Shown here piece by piece: positions 1-9,437 of a stretch of DNA of 17,390 bases. Source of the stretch: Caulobacteraceae bacterium (lineage in GTDB: Bacteria > Pseudomonadota > Alphaproteobacteria > Caulobacterales > Caulobacteraceae); contig SDZP01000031.1 of assembly GCA_004144935.1 (NCBI GenBank), positions 1-17,390 of the forward strand, written 5' to 3'. The notes beneath the pieces are model-generated. The model made no database searches and was not told the DNA's origin. It saw only the letters and a list, made by a program, of their open reading frames with translations. The stretch's first letter is position 1. Every line of letters begins with the position of its first letter. The position numbers were made by a program, and so were the translations under genes.

Positions 1-21
1 CCCCGCTTCGCGGGCGGTCCC

Positions 22-55
22 CCTCCCCCGCACGGCCTTCGGCCTACGGGTGAGG
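22..55. repeat. REP-like imperfect palindrome
   Basis: The segment folds into a three-part hairpin: CCTC (22-25) with GAGG (52-55), CCCG (27-30) with CGGG (47-50), and GGCC (34-37) with GGCC (41-44) around a TTC loop. A smaller CCCGC-TTC-GCGGG hairpin sits just before it at about 2-14. The layout resembles short intergenic palindromes of high-GC Alphaproteobacteria. It ends four bases before the ribosome binding site of the next gene, so it could also act on that leader. No second full copy is visible in this window, so calling it repetitive is inference. Confidence 0.4.
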
Positions 56-68
56 ATTGGAGTTTCGC

Positions 69-2657
69 ATGAGCCTGCCGCTTTCCTTCCGCTTCGCGGC
101 CCGCGAATTGCGCTCCGGCGTCGCCGGCTTCCGCATCTTCCTGGCCTGCCTGGCGCTCGGCGTCGCCGCCATCGCCGCCGCCGGCTCGACCGCCGAAGCC
201 TTCCGCCAGGGCCTGGCGACGCAGGGGCGCGAAATCCTTGGCGGCGACCTGCGCATCAACGTCGAGGATCGCCGCTTCACGCCGGAGGAACGCGCGACGT
301 TCGAGGCCATGGGCGCAACCATCTACTCGGCCGGCCAGGCGGCCATGGCCGAAGCCCCGGGCGGCGAGCGGCGCCTCGTGGAACTGCGCGGCGTCAGCCC
401 CGGCTATCCCCTGGTCGGCAAGGTGCAGCTGACCGGCGCCCCGACCCTGGACGCCGCCTTCACGCCGGACGGCGACGCCACCGGCGCGGCCATCGAGCAG
501 GCGCTGTTCGATCGGCTGGGTTTGAAACTCGGCGATCATTTCCTGATCGGCGAGGCGAAGTTCGTGGCCCGCGCCGTGCTGGTCTCCGAGCCCGATCGCC
601 TGGGACGCGGCTTCAGCATGGCGCCGCGGGTGCTGACCAGCCTGAAGGCCGTCGAGGACGGCGGCTTTCTCGCCGAGGGCCTGCCGGACCGCGGCGAGAC
701 CGCCCGCATCGCGCTGCCCAAGGGCGCCGACGCCAATGCCGCCGCCCGCACCCTCGATCCCGGCCGCCCGAAAGACGGCCTCGGCCAGCGTCGCCCCGGC
801 GGCCGCCAGGCCGGGCCGCCTCGGCGGGGGCCCGCGGTCAACGGCCTGGAGGTGCGCACCCGCGACGAGGCCGCCAACGGCGTCAAGCGGCTGATCGACC
901 AGCTGGAGTACTTCCTCGGCTTCATCGGCCTGGCCTCGCTGGTGGCCGGCGGCCTTGGCGTCGCCGGCGCGGTCGGCGCCTATCTGGAGGCCCGCAAGCC
1001 CTCCATCGCCATTCTCAAGGCGCTGGGCGCCGAGGGCGTGCTGATCCGCAACATGTACCTGATCCAGGTCGCCGTCCTGGCCCTGCTCGGCGTCGGTATC
1101 GGATTGGCCTTCGGGGCCAGCGCGCCGTTGATCCTCGGCGAACTGGCCAGGGACAAGCTTCCGGTCCCGGCCCTGTTCGCGGTCTATCCGATGCCCCTTC
1201 TGAAGGCGGCCGCCTTCGGCCTGCTGGCCGCCGCCGCCTTCAGCCTCGTGCCCCTGGCTCGCGCCCGCTCGACGCCGCCGTCGGCTCTGTTCCGCCGCGA
1301 CCTGGCGGGCCGGGTCGGCTGGGGCCTGGAGACCTGGGTCACCATCGTGGCCGGGCTGGGGCTCGCCGGCCTGGCGGTGATCACCGCCCCGACGCCGCTG
1401 GCCGCCATCGTCATGATCGTCGGGGTCGCCTTCGCTTTCGGCCTGCTGGCCCTGCTTGGTCGCGCCGCGGCCTGGCTCGCCGGCCGCCTGCGCCGCTTCG
1501 CCAGCGGTCCCTGGCGCATCGGGCTGGCCAACCTGTCCGGCCCGCGCTCGGCCGCCCGCACCGCCTCGCCGGCCATCGGTCTGGGCGTCGCCCTGCTGGC
1601 CTCGGTGGTGCTGATCCAGTCCAGCCTGCTGGCCCAGGTCAGTCAGGTGGCTCCCAGGACCGCGCCCTCGATGGTCTTCCTCGACGTGCCGGGCGACCGC
1701 ATCGACGCCTTCGACGCCACGGTCAGCAAGGCCTTCGGCGCACCCCTGACCAAACAGACCTTCCTGCGCTTTCCCTTCGTCACCGGCCGCATCGTCGGCG
1801 TGAAGGGCCAGCCGGTCGACCTCTCCAAGGTCAAGGACAGCGAGCGCTGGGCCTACGACAACGACCTGCAGATGAGTGTCTTCGCCACCCAGCCGGACGA
1901 CGCCGGGGTGAAGGAAGGTCGCTGGTGGAGGCCGGACGAGGCCAGACCCCAGGTCGCCATGGAGATCGACGCCGCCAAGGGCGCCGGCCTGGCGGTCGGC
2001 GACAGCATCACCCTCAACGTGCTCGGCCGGGACATCGACGCCCGCGTCGCCGTGCTGCGCAAGGTCGAGTGGGGCGGCTTCAGCCCGGCCTTCACCGTCA
2101 TCATGAACCCGCAGGCCATCGAGGGCGCCGGCCTGCGCTGGATCGCCATCGCCAAGGCCAGCGCCGCCCAGGAGCAGGCGGCGACCCGGGCGCTGGGCGC
2201 CGACTTCGCCGAGGTCAATGTCATCAGCGTCCGCGAGGGGCTGGCCCAGGCCGTCGAAATGTTCGACCGCCTCAGCCTGGCGGTGCGTGGGGCGGCCGCC
2301 GTCGCCGCCCTGGCCGGCCTGCTGGTGCTGGCCGGGGCCATCGCCGCCGGGGCGAGGGCGCGGGCGCGTGAGGCGGCGACCCTGAAGGTGCTGGGCGGCT
2401 CGCGAGGCCAGATTCTGCTGGCCTACGGGGTCGAGTATGGCGCCGTCGGTCTGATCGCCGGGGTGTTCGGGGTGGCCCTAGGCTACGCCGCCGCCTGGCC
2501 GGTGGTCACCATCATATTCGAGGCCACCTGGAGCGTCGACTGGAGCGGCGTCGTCACCCTGGTCGGCGGGGCGGCCGGTCTGGCCGCTGTCGGCGGCCTG
2601 CTGGCGGCGGCCCAGGCCCTGTCGCGGCGGCCTGCGCCCGTGCTGAGGACAGACTAG
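69..2657 (+). CDS. ABC transporter permease, FtsX/YbbP type
   Basis: This is an 862-residue inner-membrane permease of the FtsX/MacB superfamily, closest by eye to YbbP-type proteins. Those pair with a YbbA-type ATPase and are thought to move lipophilic or envelope substrates; the substrate here is unknown. The N-terminus carries a first membrane segment (about residues 15-40) followed by a large extracytoplasmic domain. An FtsX domain lies at about 265-400, including the motif EARKPSIAILKALGA. After more membrane helices and a second soluble domain, a second FtsX domain ends the protein, with the matching motif AREAATLKVLGGS. The ATG at 69 is preferred over an in-frame TTG at 57 because GGAG (59-62) sits six bases before it. 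No ATPase gene is in the window; it probably lies to the left. Residues about 230-258 form an odd Gly/Arg/Pro-rich stretch, treated in the findings. Confidence 0.9.
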   Translation: MSLPLSFRFAARELRSGVAGFRIFLACLALGVAAIAAAGSTAEAFRQGLATQGREILGGDLRINVEDRRFTPEERATFEAMGATIYSAGQAAMAEAPGGERRLVELRGVSPGYPLVGKVQLTGAPTLDAAFTPDGDATGAAIEQALFDRLGLKLGDHFLIGEAKFVARAVLVSEPDRLGRGFSMAPRVLTSLKAVEDGGFLAEGLPDRGETARIALPKGADANAAARTLDPGRPKDGLGQRRPGGRQAGPPRRGPAVNGLEVRTRDEAANGVKRLIDQLEYFLGFIGLASLVAGGLGVAGAVGAYLEARKPSIAILKALGAEGVLIRNMYLIQVAVLALLGVGIGLAFGASAPLILGELARDKLPVPALFAVYPMPLLKAAAFGLLAAAAFSLVPLARARSTPPSALFRRDLAGRVGWGLETWVTIVAGLGLAGLAVITAPTPLAAIVMIVGVAFAFGLLALLGRAAAWLAGRLRRFASGPWRIGLANLSGPRSAARTASPAIGLGVALLASVVLIQSSLLAQVSQVAPRTAPSMVFLDVPGDRIDAFDATVSKAFGAPLTKQTFLRFPFVTGRIVGVKGQPVDLSKVKDSERWAYDNDLQMSVFATQPDDAGVKEGRWWRPDEARPQVAMEIDAAKGAGLAVGDSITLNVLGRDIDARVAVLRKVEWGGFSPAFTVIMNPQAIEGAGLRWIAIAKASAAQEQAATRALGADFAEVNVISVREGLAQAVEMFDRLSLAVRGAAAVAALAGLLVLAGAIAAGARARAREAATLKVLGGSRGQILLAYGVEYGAVGLIAGVFGVALGYAAAWPVVTIIFEATWSVDWSGVVTLVGGAAGLAAVGGLLAAAQALSRRPAPVLRTD

Positions 2658-2781
2658 GAGCGCAAAACAAACACCTGAATTTCCGGATGGTTCGGTATAG
2701 CCCTTGCGTCAAACCGCCACAGCCCCGATATCTGCGACAACGGCCTCATTCCGGGGTCCGAGTACGAGAGGGTGTTTTTTC

Positions 2782-3534
2782 ATGAGCGACTTCGAACGCG
2801 GTACCGCGCGCTCGATCCCGCAAGCCGGCGATATGTCGGTGGATGCCGGGCTGCGCGCCTTCATGCTGGGCGTCTACAACAAGATGGCCCTGGGCCTGGT
2901 GGTCTCCGCCGCCCTGGCCTTCGGCGTGGCCAATTTCGCACCGGTCCGTGACCTCCTCTACGTGGTCAACGCCAACGGCGCCCTGGCCGGCTACACGGTC
3001 TTCGGCATGGTCCTGGCCTTCGCGCCCCTGGTGCTGGTGCTCGCCGCCGGCTTCATGATGCGCAACCCCAGCCCGGCCAGCTCCGGAGCCCTGTACTGGA
3101 CCATCGTCTCGGTGATCGGCGCCTCGGGCGCGGTCTGGGTCCTGCGCTACACCGGCGCTTCCATCGCCTCGACCTTCCTGATCACGGCGACGGCCTTCGG
3201 CGCGCTCAGCCTGTTCGGCTACACGACCAAGAAGGATCTGTCGGGCTTCGGCACCTTCCTGATCATGGGCGTCTGGGGCCTGATCATCGCCGGCATCGTC
3301 AACATGTTCCTGCAGCAACCGATGATCAGCCTGATCATCAGCGCCGCCGGCGTGCTGATCTTCGCGGGCCTCACCGCCTACGACACCCAGCGGCTGAAGA
3401 TGACCTACTACCAGCTGGGCGGCGATCAGACCGGTCTGGCTGTCGCCACCAACTTCGGCGCGCTGAGCCTGTACCTGGACTTCATCAACCTGTTCCAGTT
3501 CCTGCTCGCCCTGCTGGGCGGCCGCCGCGAATAG
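2782..3534 (+). CDS. BAX inhibitor-1 family membrane protein (YccA/YbhL type)
   Basis: The 250-residue protein has about seven hydrophobic membrane segments after a roughly 25-residue soluble N-terminus, the usual size and shape of bacterial Bax inhibitor-1 (UPF0005) proteins. Two family landmarks are visible: the acidic pair region TAYDTQRLK (Y200, D201) and the C-terminal LYLDFINLFQFLLALLGG. Members are proposed pH-sensitive calcium leak channels or partners of the FtsH protease (YccA); the role here is not established. The ATG at 2782 follows a GAGAGGG Shine-Dalgarno (2766-2772) and an unusual run of six T. A longer in-frame start at 2704 would add 26 non-family residues and is rejected. 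The gene stands alone, with its own terminator downstream. Confidence 0.93.
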   Translation: MSDFERGTARSIPQAGDMSVDAGLRAFMLGVYNKMALGLVVSAALAFGVANFAPVRDLLYVVNANGALAGYTVFGMVLAFAPLVLVLAAGFMMRNPSPASSGALYWTIVSVIGASGAVWVLRYTGASIASTFLITATAFGALSLFGYTTKKDLSGFGTFLIMGVWGLIIAGIVNMFLQQPMISLIISAAGVLIFAGLTAYDTQRLKMTYYQLGGDQTGLAVATNFGALSLYLDFINLFQFLLALLGGRRE

Positions 3535-3560
3535 CGGACAGCACAGCGACAAGTGATCGA

Positions 3561-3590
3561 GGCCCTGGCGGAAACGCCGGGGCCTTTTTC
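3561..3590 (+). terminator. Intrinsic terminator of the BAX inhibitor-1 gene
   Basis: A 10-bp stem, GGCCCTGGCG (3561-3570) with CGCCGGGGCC (3575-3584) including one G-U pair, has a GAAA tetraloop and is followed by TTTTT (3585-3589). The T run lies on the plus-strand side only, so it serves the gene ending at 3534. The minus-strand DUF2794 gene stops at 3590, directly against it. Confidence 0.9.
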
Positions 3591-3925
3591 TATTCCACCA
3601 CCTGGAATTTGCGGCTTTCGAACAGACGCAGCACCTGGGCCAGTTCATGCCCGCGCCGCAGGACCATGCCGCCCTGGCCGATCACCGACCAGGCGCCCTG
3701 CTTGCGGGCCAGGTCCGGCTGTTTCTCGATGCGGTACAGCGGCTGCTCCGACGCGCGCCGGAAGATGCAGAACACGGCGCGTTCGGAGAGGCCCGCGATG
3801 GCGTAGTCGCGCCATTCGCCGGCGGCCACCATCCGCCCGTACAGGCGCATGATAAGGTCCAGTTCCCGGCGCTCGAAGAAGACCTGGGCGCCGGGCGAGG
3901 ACGGGTATGTCGGATCAAGGCTCAT
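3590..3925 (-). CDS. DUF2794 family protein
   Basis: This 111-residue soluble protein matches the DUF2794 family of Alphaproteobacteria by its conserved core: VFFERRELDLIMRLYGRMV near residue 15, then GEWRDYAI, AVFCIFRRASEQPLYRI, and a C-terminal GHELAQVLRLFE. No biochemical function is known to me for this family. There is no signal peptide or membrane segment. The ATG at 3925 (MSLDPTYPSS) is chosen. An in-frame TTG at 3937 would add MIKS and cannot be excluded, because neither start has a convincing Shine-Dalgarno. The gene converges on the BAX inhibitor-1 gene. Its upstream side carries the palindromic repeat at 3942, so its promoter must lie within or beyond that element. Confidence 0.85.
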   Translation of the reverse strand: MSLDPTYPSSPGAQVFFERRELDLIMRLYGRMVAAGEWRDYAIAGLSERAVFCIFRRASEQPLYRIEKQPDLARKQGAWSVIGQGGMVLRRGHELAQVLRLFESRKFQVVE

Positions 3926-3941
3926 CGACTTGATCAACGTA

Positions 3942-3990
3942 ACGCGCTTTCAGGCGAAGTGGAAACCGGTTCGACGCCCGGAAAGCGCGT
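3942..3990. repeat. Dispersed intergenic palindrome with 10-bp perfect arms
   Basis: The arms ACGCGCTTTC (3942-3951) and GAAAGCGCGT (3981-3990) are exact reverse complements. They enclose CGAAGTGGAAACCGGTTCG (3955-3973), which forms a small imperfect hairpin of its own. The inner core is very like a short palindrome (CGAAGTGGATACCGGTTCG type) that I recall as scattered between genes in many Rhizobiales genomes. A related core, AAGTGGGGACCCGG, occurs at 16296-16309 in this window. The remaining bases 3991-4103 show no gene and no further structure I can support. Confidence 0.6.
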
Positions 3991-4103
3991 CGCCTGCGGC
4001 AAGCGCGTGGCGGAAGTCCGCGCCTGGCCATTTTCCGGCGTTTTGGCGAGGGGCAGCGATTTATGCGGAGCCTGCAATATCAGGCCGCGCAATGACCTCA
4101 TTT

Positions 4104-4290
4104 GCGCCCGACCGCCGCCCGGTTCGGGCGCGATAAGGTGAGGGTCGGCTGATCGAAGCGCTTGCGGCTTCGGTACCTGAACAGCCCCCCCAGCCCCCAC
4201 CGGGGCCGTGATCGCCAAACGCGGTCAGCCGACACCCAACTCTAGAGAAGCCTGCGTCACACCCCTCCCCCCTGGTGACGCGGGCTTTTT
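4104..4290 (+). ncRNA. Candidate structured small RNA or leader with terminator
   Basis: Three nested or consecutive structures are visible. First is a perfect 8-bp hairpin, GCGCCCGA (4104-4111) with TCGGGCGC (4124-4131). Second is a long closing stem: CGGCTGATCG (4146-4155) pairs with CGGTCAGCCG (4222-4231), extended by GGGT (4142-4145) with ACCC (4234-4237). It encloses small hairpins CGAAGC/GCTTCG (4154-4159/4167-4172, competing for two bases) and GCCCC/GGGGC (4193-4197/4202-4206). Third is a Rho-independent terminator. The RNA start is uncertain; GATAAG at 4132-4137 could be a -10 element for a start near 4142, but no good -35 is seen. Loops are very C-rich, as in sRNAs that bind Shine-Dalgarno sequences. 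It is either an independent sRNA or an attenuating leader of the dehydrogenase gene at 4355. It lacks the hallmark bases of SRP RNA, RNase P RNA and tmRNA. Confidence 0.5.
4250..4290 (+). terminator. Intrinsic terminator of the candidate RNA
   Basis: The 11-bp stem GCCTGCGTCAC (4250-4260) pairs with GTGACGCGGGC (4275-4285), with one G-U pair, and is followed by TTTTT (4286-4290) and more T. The 14-base loop 4261-4274 is almost all C and T. No protein gene ends upstream on this strand since 3534, so it must terminate a non-coding or leader transcript. Confidence 0.82.
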
Positions 4291-4354
4291 CTTTGCCCAA
4301 TCCTTTGCATGACGTTGCGGCCACCTGCTTCCATCGGGAAAAAGGGAGACCGCC

Positions 4355-5104
4355 ATGAACCGTCCTGATGGGGGCAGACTTGCCGGCCGGCGCGCCATCG
4401 TCACCGGCGCCGCCAGCGGCATCGGCCGCGCCACCGCCGAACTGTTCGCGTCCGAGGGCGCCCGGGTCCTGGCCGTCGACCGGCCGGACGCCAACCTCGC
4501 CTTCGACAACGCCGGCATCGTTCCGCTCGGCCAGGACATCGGGACCGACGAGGCGCCAGAGGCCATCGTGGGCAAGGCGGTCGGCGAATTCGGCGGCCTC
4601 GATATCCTCTACAACAACGCCGGCATCAGCCACGGGGCCCCGGTGGCCGACACCACCGACGAGGCCTTCGACCGGCTGGTCAGCATCAACCTGCGGGCCG
4701 GCTTCCGTCTGTCGCGCGCCGCCACGGCGCATCTGGTCGCCAGCGGCCATGGCCGGCTGATCTTCACCGCCTCGATCATGGCCCGCCACACCGACAACGG
4801 CCTGGTCGCCTATTCCGCGTCGAAGGCCGGGGTGGTCGGGATGATGCGCACCTTCGCCCTGGAGCTCGGCCGCCACGCCGTGACCTCCAACGCCATCCTG
4901 CCCGGCGCCATCGCCACGGGCATGACGGCCGCGAGCTTCCAGCGGGAGGAGGTGACGGCGATCTGGGCCAAGAAGGCGGCTCTCAAACGGCTGGGCCAGC
5001 CGATCGACATCGCCCGCGCCGCCCTGTTCCTGGCCAGCGACGACGGCGGCTTCGTCACCGGTCAGGCGCTGGGCGTCGACGGCGGGCTGATGCTGCGGGT
5101 CTAG
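4355..5104 (+). CDS. Short-chain dehydrogenase/reductase (classical SDR)
   Basis: The 249-residue protein is a classical SDR oxidoreductase with a full Rossmann fold. The cofactor motif TGAASGIG is at residues 17-24, NNAG at 87-90, and the catalytic tetrad is N112, S140, Y153, K157 (YSASK). Asp42 after the second strand suggests NAD(H) rather than NADP(H). The C-terminus shows the usual GQALGVDGG motif. The substrate cannot be told from sequence. The ATG at 4355 follows a GGGAG Shine-Dalgarno (4344-4348). The gene lies 64 bases after a strong terminator, so it is either read from a promoter in 4291-4340 or controlled by read-through of the upstream RNA. Its TAG stop overlaps the stop of the convergent DUF1223 gene. 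Confidence 0.93.
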   Translation: MNRPDGGRLAGRRAIVTGAASGIGRATAELFASEGARVLAVDRPDANLAFDNAGIVPLGQDIGTDEAPEAIVGKAVGEFGGLDILYNNAGISHGAPVADTTDEAFDRLVSINLRAGFRLSRAATAHLVASGHGRLIFTASIMARHTDNGLVAYSASKAGVVGMMRTFALELGRHAVTSNAILPGAIATGMTAASFQREEVTAIWAKKAALKRLGQPIDIARAALFLASDDGGFVTGQALGVDGGLMLRV

Positions 5105-5811
5105 GAGGTCTTCTCGGCCAGGACGCCGAGAATGCGGCCGCCCTTGGCGCCCTGCACGATGACGACCGTCTTCAAACCGTCCTCCGTCGCCTTGGGCGGG
5201 CGGAAGGCGGTGGGCCGGCCGACCCAGGAGCCCAGCCGGGCGACCTGGCGGACAATGTTCTTGTGGACCATGGCCTCGCCGCGATTGTCGCCCTTCTTCG
5301 GCGTGATCTCGATAGACCGCGGGTCGTAGCGGACCAACCAGACGTCGGCCCCGCCGCGCGGGGCAGGGCCCGAGCCGACGGCGATGCGGCCATTCAGCAT
5401 GAACAGCATGTCGGGCGGATTGCGCGGCGCCTTGGCGGCCTGGGCGACCAGGGCGTCGACCTTGTCGGCCCGTACCCCGCCAGTCTGGAACCGGCCATCG
5501 ACAACCACCTGCGGGGTATAGACCTCGCGCACCGCCAGCCTGCGGGCATAGGCCTTCTGGCGCTCGGCGAAGGCCGGCTGGGCGAAGGTGTCGCGCCAGC
5601 CCAGGTAGTCCCAGTAGTCGACCGCGAAGGTCAGGGCGAGCACGCCGGGATCATCGGCCAGATCGGCCAGATGACTGTTGGCGGCGCTGCAGGACGAGCA
5701 GCCCTGGGCGGTGAACAGCTCGACCACCACCGGCGGCTTGGGCGCCGCGGCGGCGAAAGCCGACATCGGAGCGAAGGCCAGCAATGCGAGGAGGGGGAGG
5801 AAACGCCTCAT
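5101..5811 (-). CDS. Exported DUF1223 thioredoxin-fold protein
   Basis: This 236-residue protein belongs to the DUF1223 family, periplasmic thioredoxin-like proteins of Proteobacteria. A signal peptide (MRRFLPLLALLAFAPMSAFA) covers about residues 1-20 with an AFA-A type cleavage site. The redox-like motif GCSSCS places Cys38 and Cys41 right after the first strand (VVVELFTAQ). Further family blocks are VDYWDYLGW and VYTPQVVVDG. The electron partner is unknown. The ATG at 5811 is chosen; an in-frame GTG at 5820 would prepend three residues, and no strong Shine-Dalgarno decides between them. It is encoded tail to tail with the SDR gene. Confidence 0.88.
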   Translation of the reverse strand: MRRFLPLLALLAFAPMSAFAAAAPKPPVVVELFTAQGCSSCSAANSHLADLADDPGVLALTFAVDYWDYLGWRDTFAQPAFAERQKAYARRLAVREVYTPQVVVDGRFQTGGVRADKVDALVAQAAKAPRNPPDMLFMLNGRIAVGSGPAPRGGADVWLVRYDPRSIEITPKKGDNRGEAMVHKNIVRQVARLGSWVGRPTAFRPPKATEDGLKTVVIVQGAKGGRILGVLAEKTS

Positions 5812-5877
5812 GAGGCGCACTTAACCGGAAGCGGCGGCCAAGTTGGCTTCACGAGGCCGTGAGACTCGCGGGCAAGC

Positions 5878-5907
5878 AAAAACCCTCCCCGCGAACGGGG
5901 AGGGTTT
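5878..5907 (-). terminator. Intrinsic terminator of acnA
   Basis: A perfect 12-bp stem (5880-5891 with 5896-5907) has the loop CGAA and, read on the minus strand, ends in TTTTT (complement of 5882-5878). It lies 25 bases after the acnA stop and is one of the strongest terminators in the window. It insulates acnA from the DUF1223 gene that follows on the same strand. Confidence 0.92.
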
Positions 5908-5932
5908 GAGCCGTTCGGGACTGAACGCAGGC

Positions 5933-8632
<2,700 letters not shown>

Positions 8633-8733
8633 TGGTGGGAGTGCCTTTCCTGTTCCGGACCGCCCGAAAACCGCTTCCGGGATCGCGCGCACCTCGCAAG
8701 GGACGCACAGGGTCCCAAGCGGCGCCGCGTACA

Positions 8734-8753
8734 CTCCCGCGTGCGCGCGGGAG
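8734..8753. promoter_or_regulatory. Perfect inverted repeat in the acnA-ccmA divergent region
   Basis: CTCCCGCG (8734-8741) and CGCGGGAG (8746-8753) form a perfect 8-bp inverted repeat around TGCG. It sits about midway between the two divergent starts and could be an operator shared by acnA and ccmABC. On the minus strand TTGACG (8787-8782) resembles a Caulobacter -35 element for acnA, but no matching -10 is clear. No known regulator box is recognised. Confidence 0.35.
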
Positions 8754-8831
8754 GTCGGTCGGGGGCTGTCTACTCCCGGTTCGTCAAAACGTCCATGCCG
8801 GCGCCATGGTCTTCTTATGTCGGCTGGCGGC

Positions 8832-9437
8832 ATGATCTCCGCCCTGGTGGTCAAAGACCTGTCCGTGCGGCGTGGCGAGCGAATTCTGTTTCGCGATCTC
8901 GCGTTCAGCCTGGCGGCCGGCGAGGCGATCGCCCTGACCGGCGCCAACGGCTCGGGCAAGACCAGCCTGCTGCGGGCCATCGCCGGTCTGCTGCGCCCGG
9001 AGGCCGGGACAATTCTCTTCGAGGGAGCCGCCGAGGCCGAGGCGGCGCGGCATGAGGCCGTGCATCTGCTGGGCCATGCCGATGGCCTGAAGGGCGGCCG
9101 CACGGCCTTGGAGGAACTGACCTTCCAGGCCTCCTGGCTGGGCGGCGACGATGAGGGCGTGGCGCGGGCTATCGAGCGGCTGTCGCTGACCCCCCTGCTG
9201 GACCTGGAGGTCCGTCGCCTGTCGGCCGGCCAGCGCCGCCGCCTGGCGCTGGCCAGGCTGATCGCCGCGCCCCGGGCCCTGTGGCTGCTCGACGAGCCGA
9301 TGGCGCCGCTCGACGCCGCCCGGCGCGCCCTGCTGGCCAGGATGATGCAGGACCACCTCGCGGGCGGCGGCCTGATCCTGGCGGCGGTGCACGATCCGCT
9401 GCCGATTCCGGCGACCGTGCTGGAGATCGGCGCGTGA
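8832..9437 (+). CDS. ccmA: Haem exporter ATPase CcmA
   Basis: The 201-residue ATP-binding subunit works with CcmB, CcmC and CcmD in system I cytochrome c maturation, where ATP hydrolysis releases holo-CcmE. Walker A is GANGSGKTS (37-45), the signature LSAGQRRRLALARL, Walker B LWLLDEP, and the switch His in AAVHDP. Length fits CcmA (about 205). The ATG at 8832 (MISALVVKDL) matches the family N-terminus best; an in-frame ATG at 8817 would add five residues, and neither has a strong Shine-Dalgarno. Its TGA overlaps the GTG start of ccmB. Confidence 0.93.
   Translation: MISALVVKDLSVRRGERILFRDLAFSLAAGEAIALTGANGSGKTSLLRAIAGLLRPEAGTILFEGAAEAEAARHEAVHLLGHADGLKGGRTALEELTFQASWLGGDDEGVARAIERLSLTPLLDLEVRRLSAGQRRRLALARLIAAPRALWLLDEPMAPLDAARRALLARMMQDHLAGGGLILAAVHDPLPIPATVLEIGA

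Noticed and set aside
50..2371. A 773-codon plus-strand frame overlapping the ABC permease
   Set aside because: The product is mostly Arg, Pro and Gly with no domain. The other frame gives a clear FtsX permease.
2746..3648. A 300-codon minus-strand frame opposite the BAX inhibitor-1 gene
   Set aside because: It is rich in Gln, Gly, Ala, His and Asp with no hydrophobic pattern, crosses a clear terminator and overlaps the real DUF2794 gene.
3961..3985. GGTTCGAC resembling a tRNA T-loop
   Set aside because: The flanking bases do not form a 5-bp T stem, and no acceptor, D or anticodon arm can be placed. It belongs to the palindromic repeat.
4104..4290. SRP RNA, RNase P RNA, tmRNA or 6S RNA identity for the structured RNA
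   Set aside because: The conserved GGAAGSRAGCAG-type SRP loop, RNase P core motifs and tmRNA tag or T-arm are absent. It is branched rather than a single rod with a central bubble as in 6S.
4061..4876. A 271-codon minus-strand frame over the RNA region and SDR gene
   Set aside because: Its composition is shadow-like, and it runs through the intrinsic terminator at 4250 and the SDR coding sequence.
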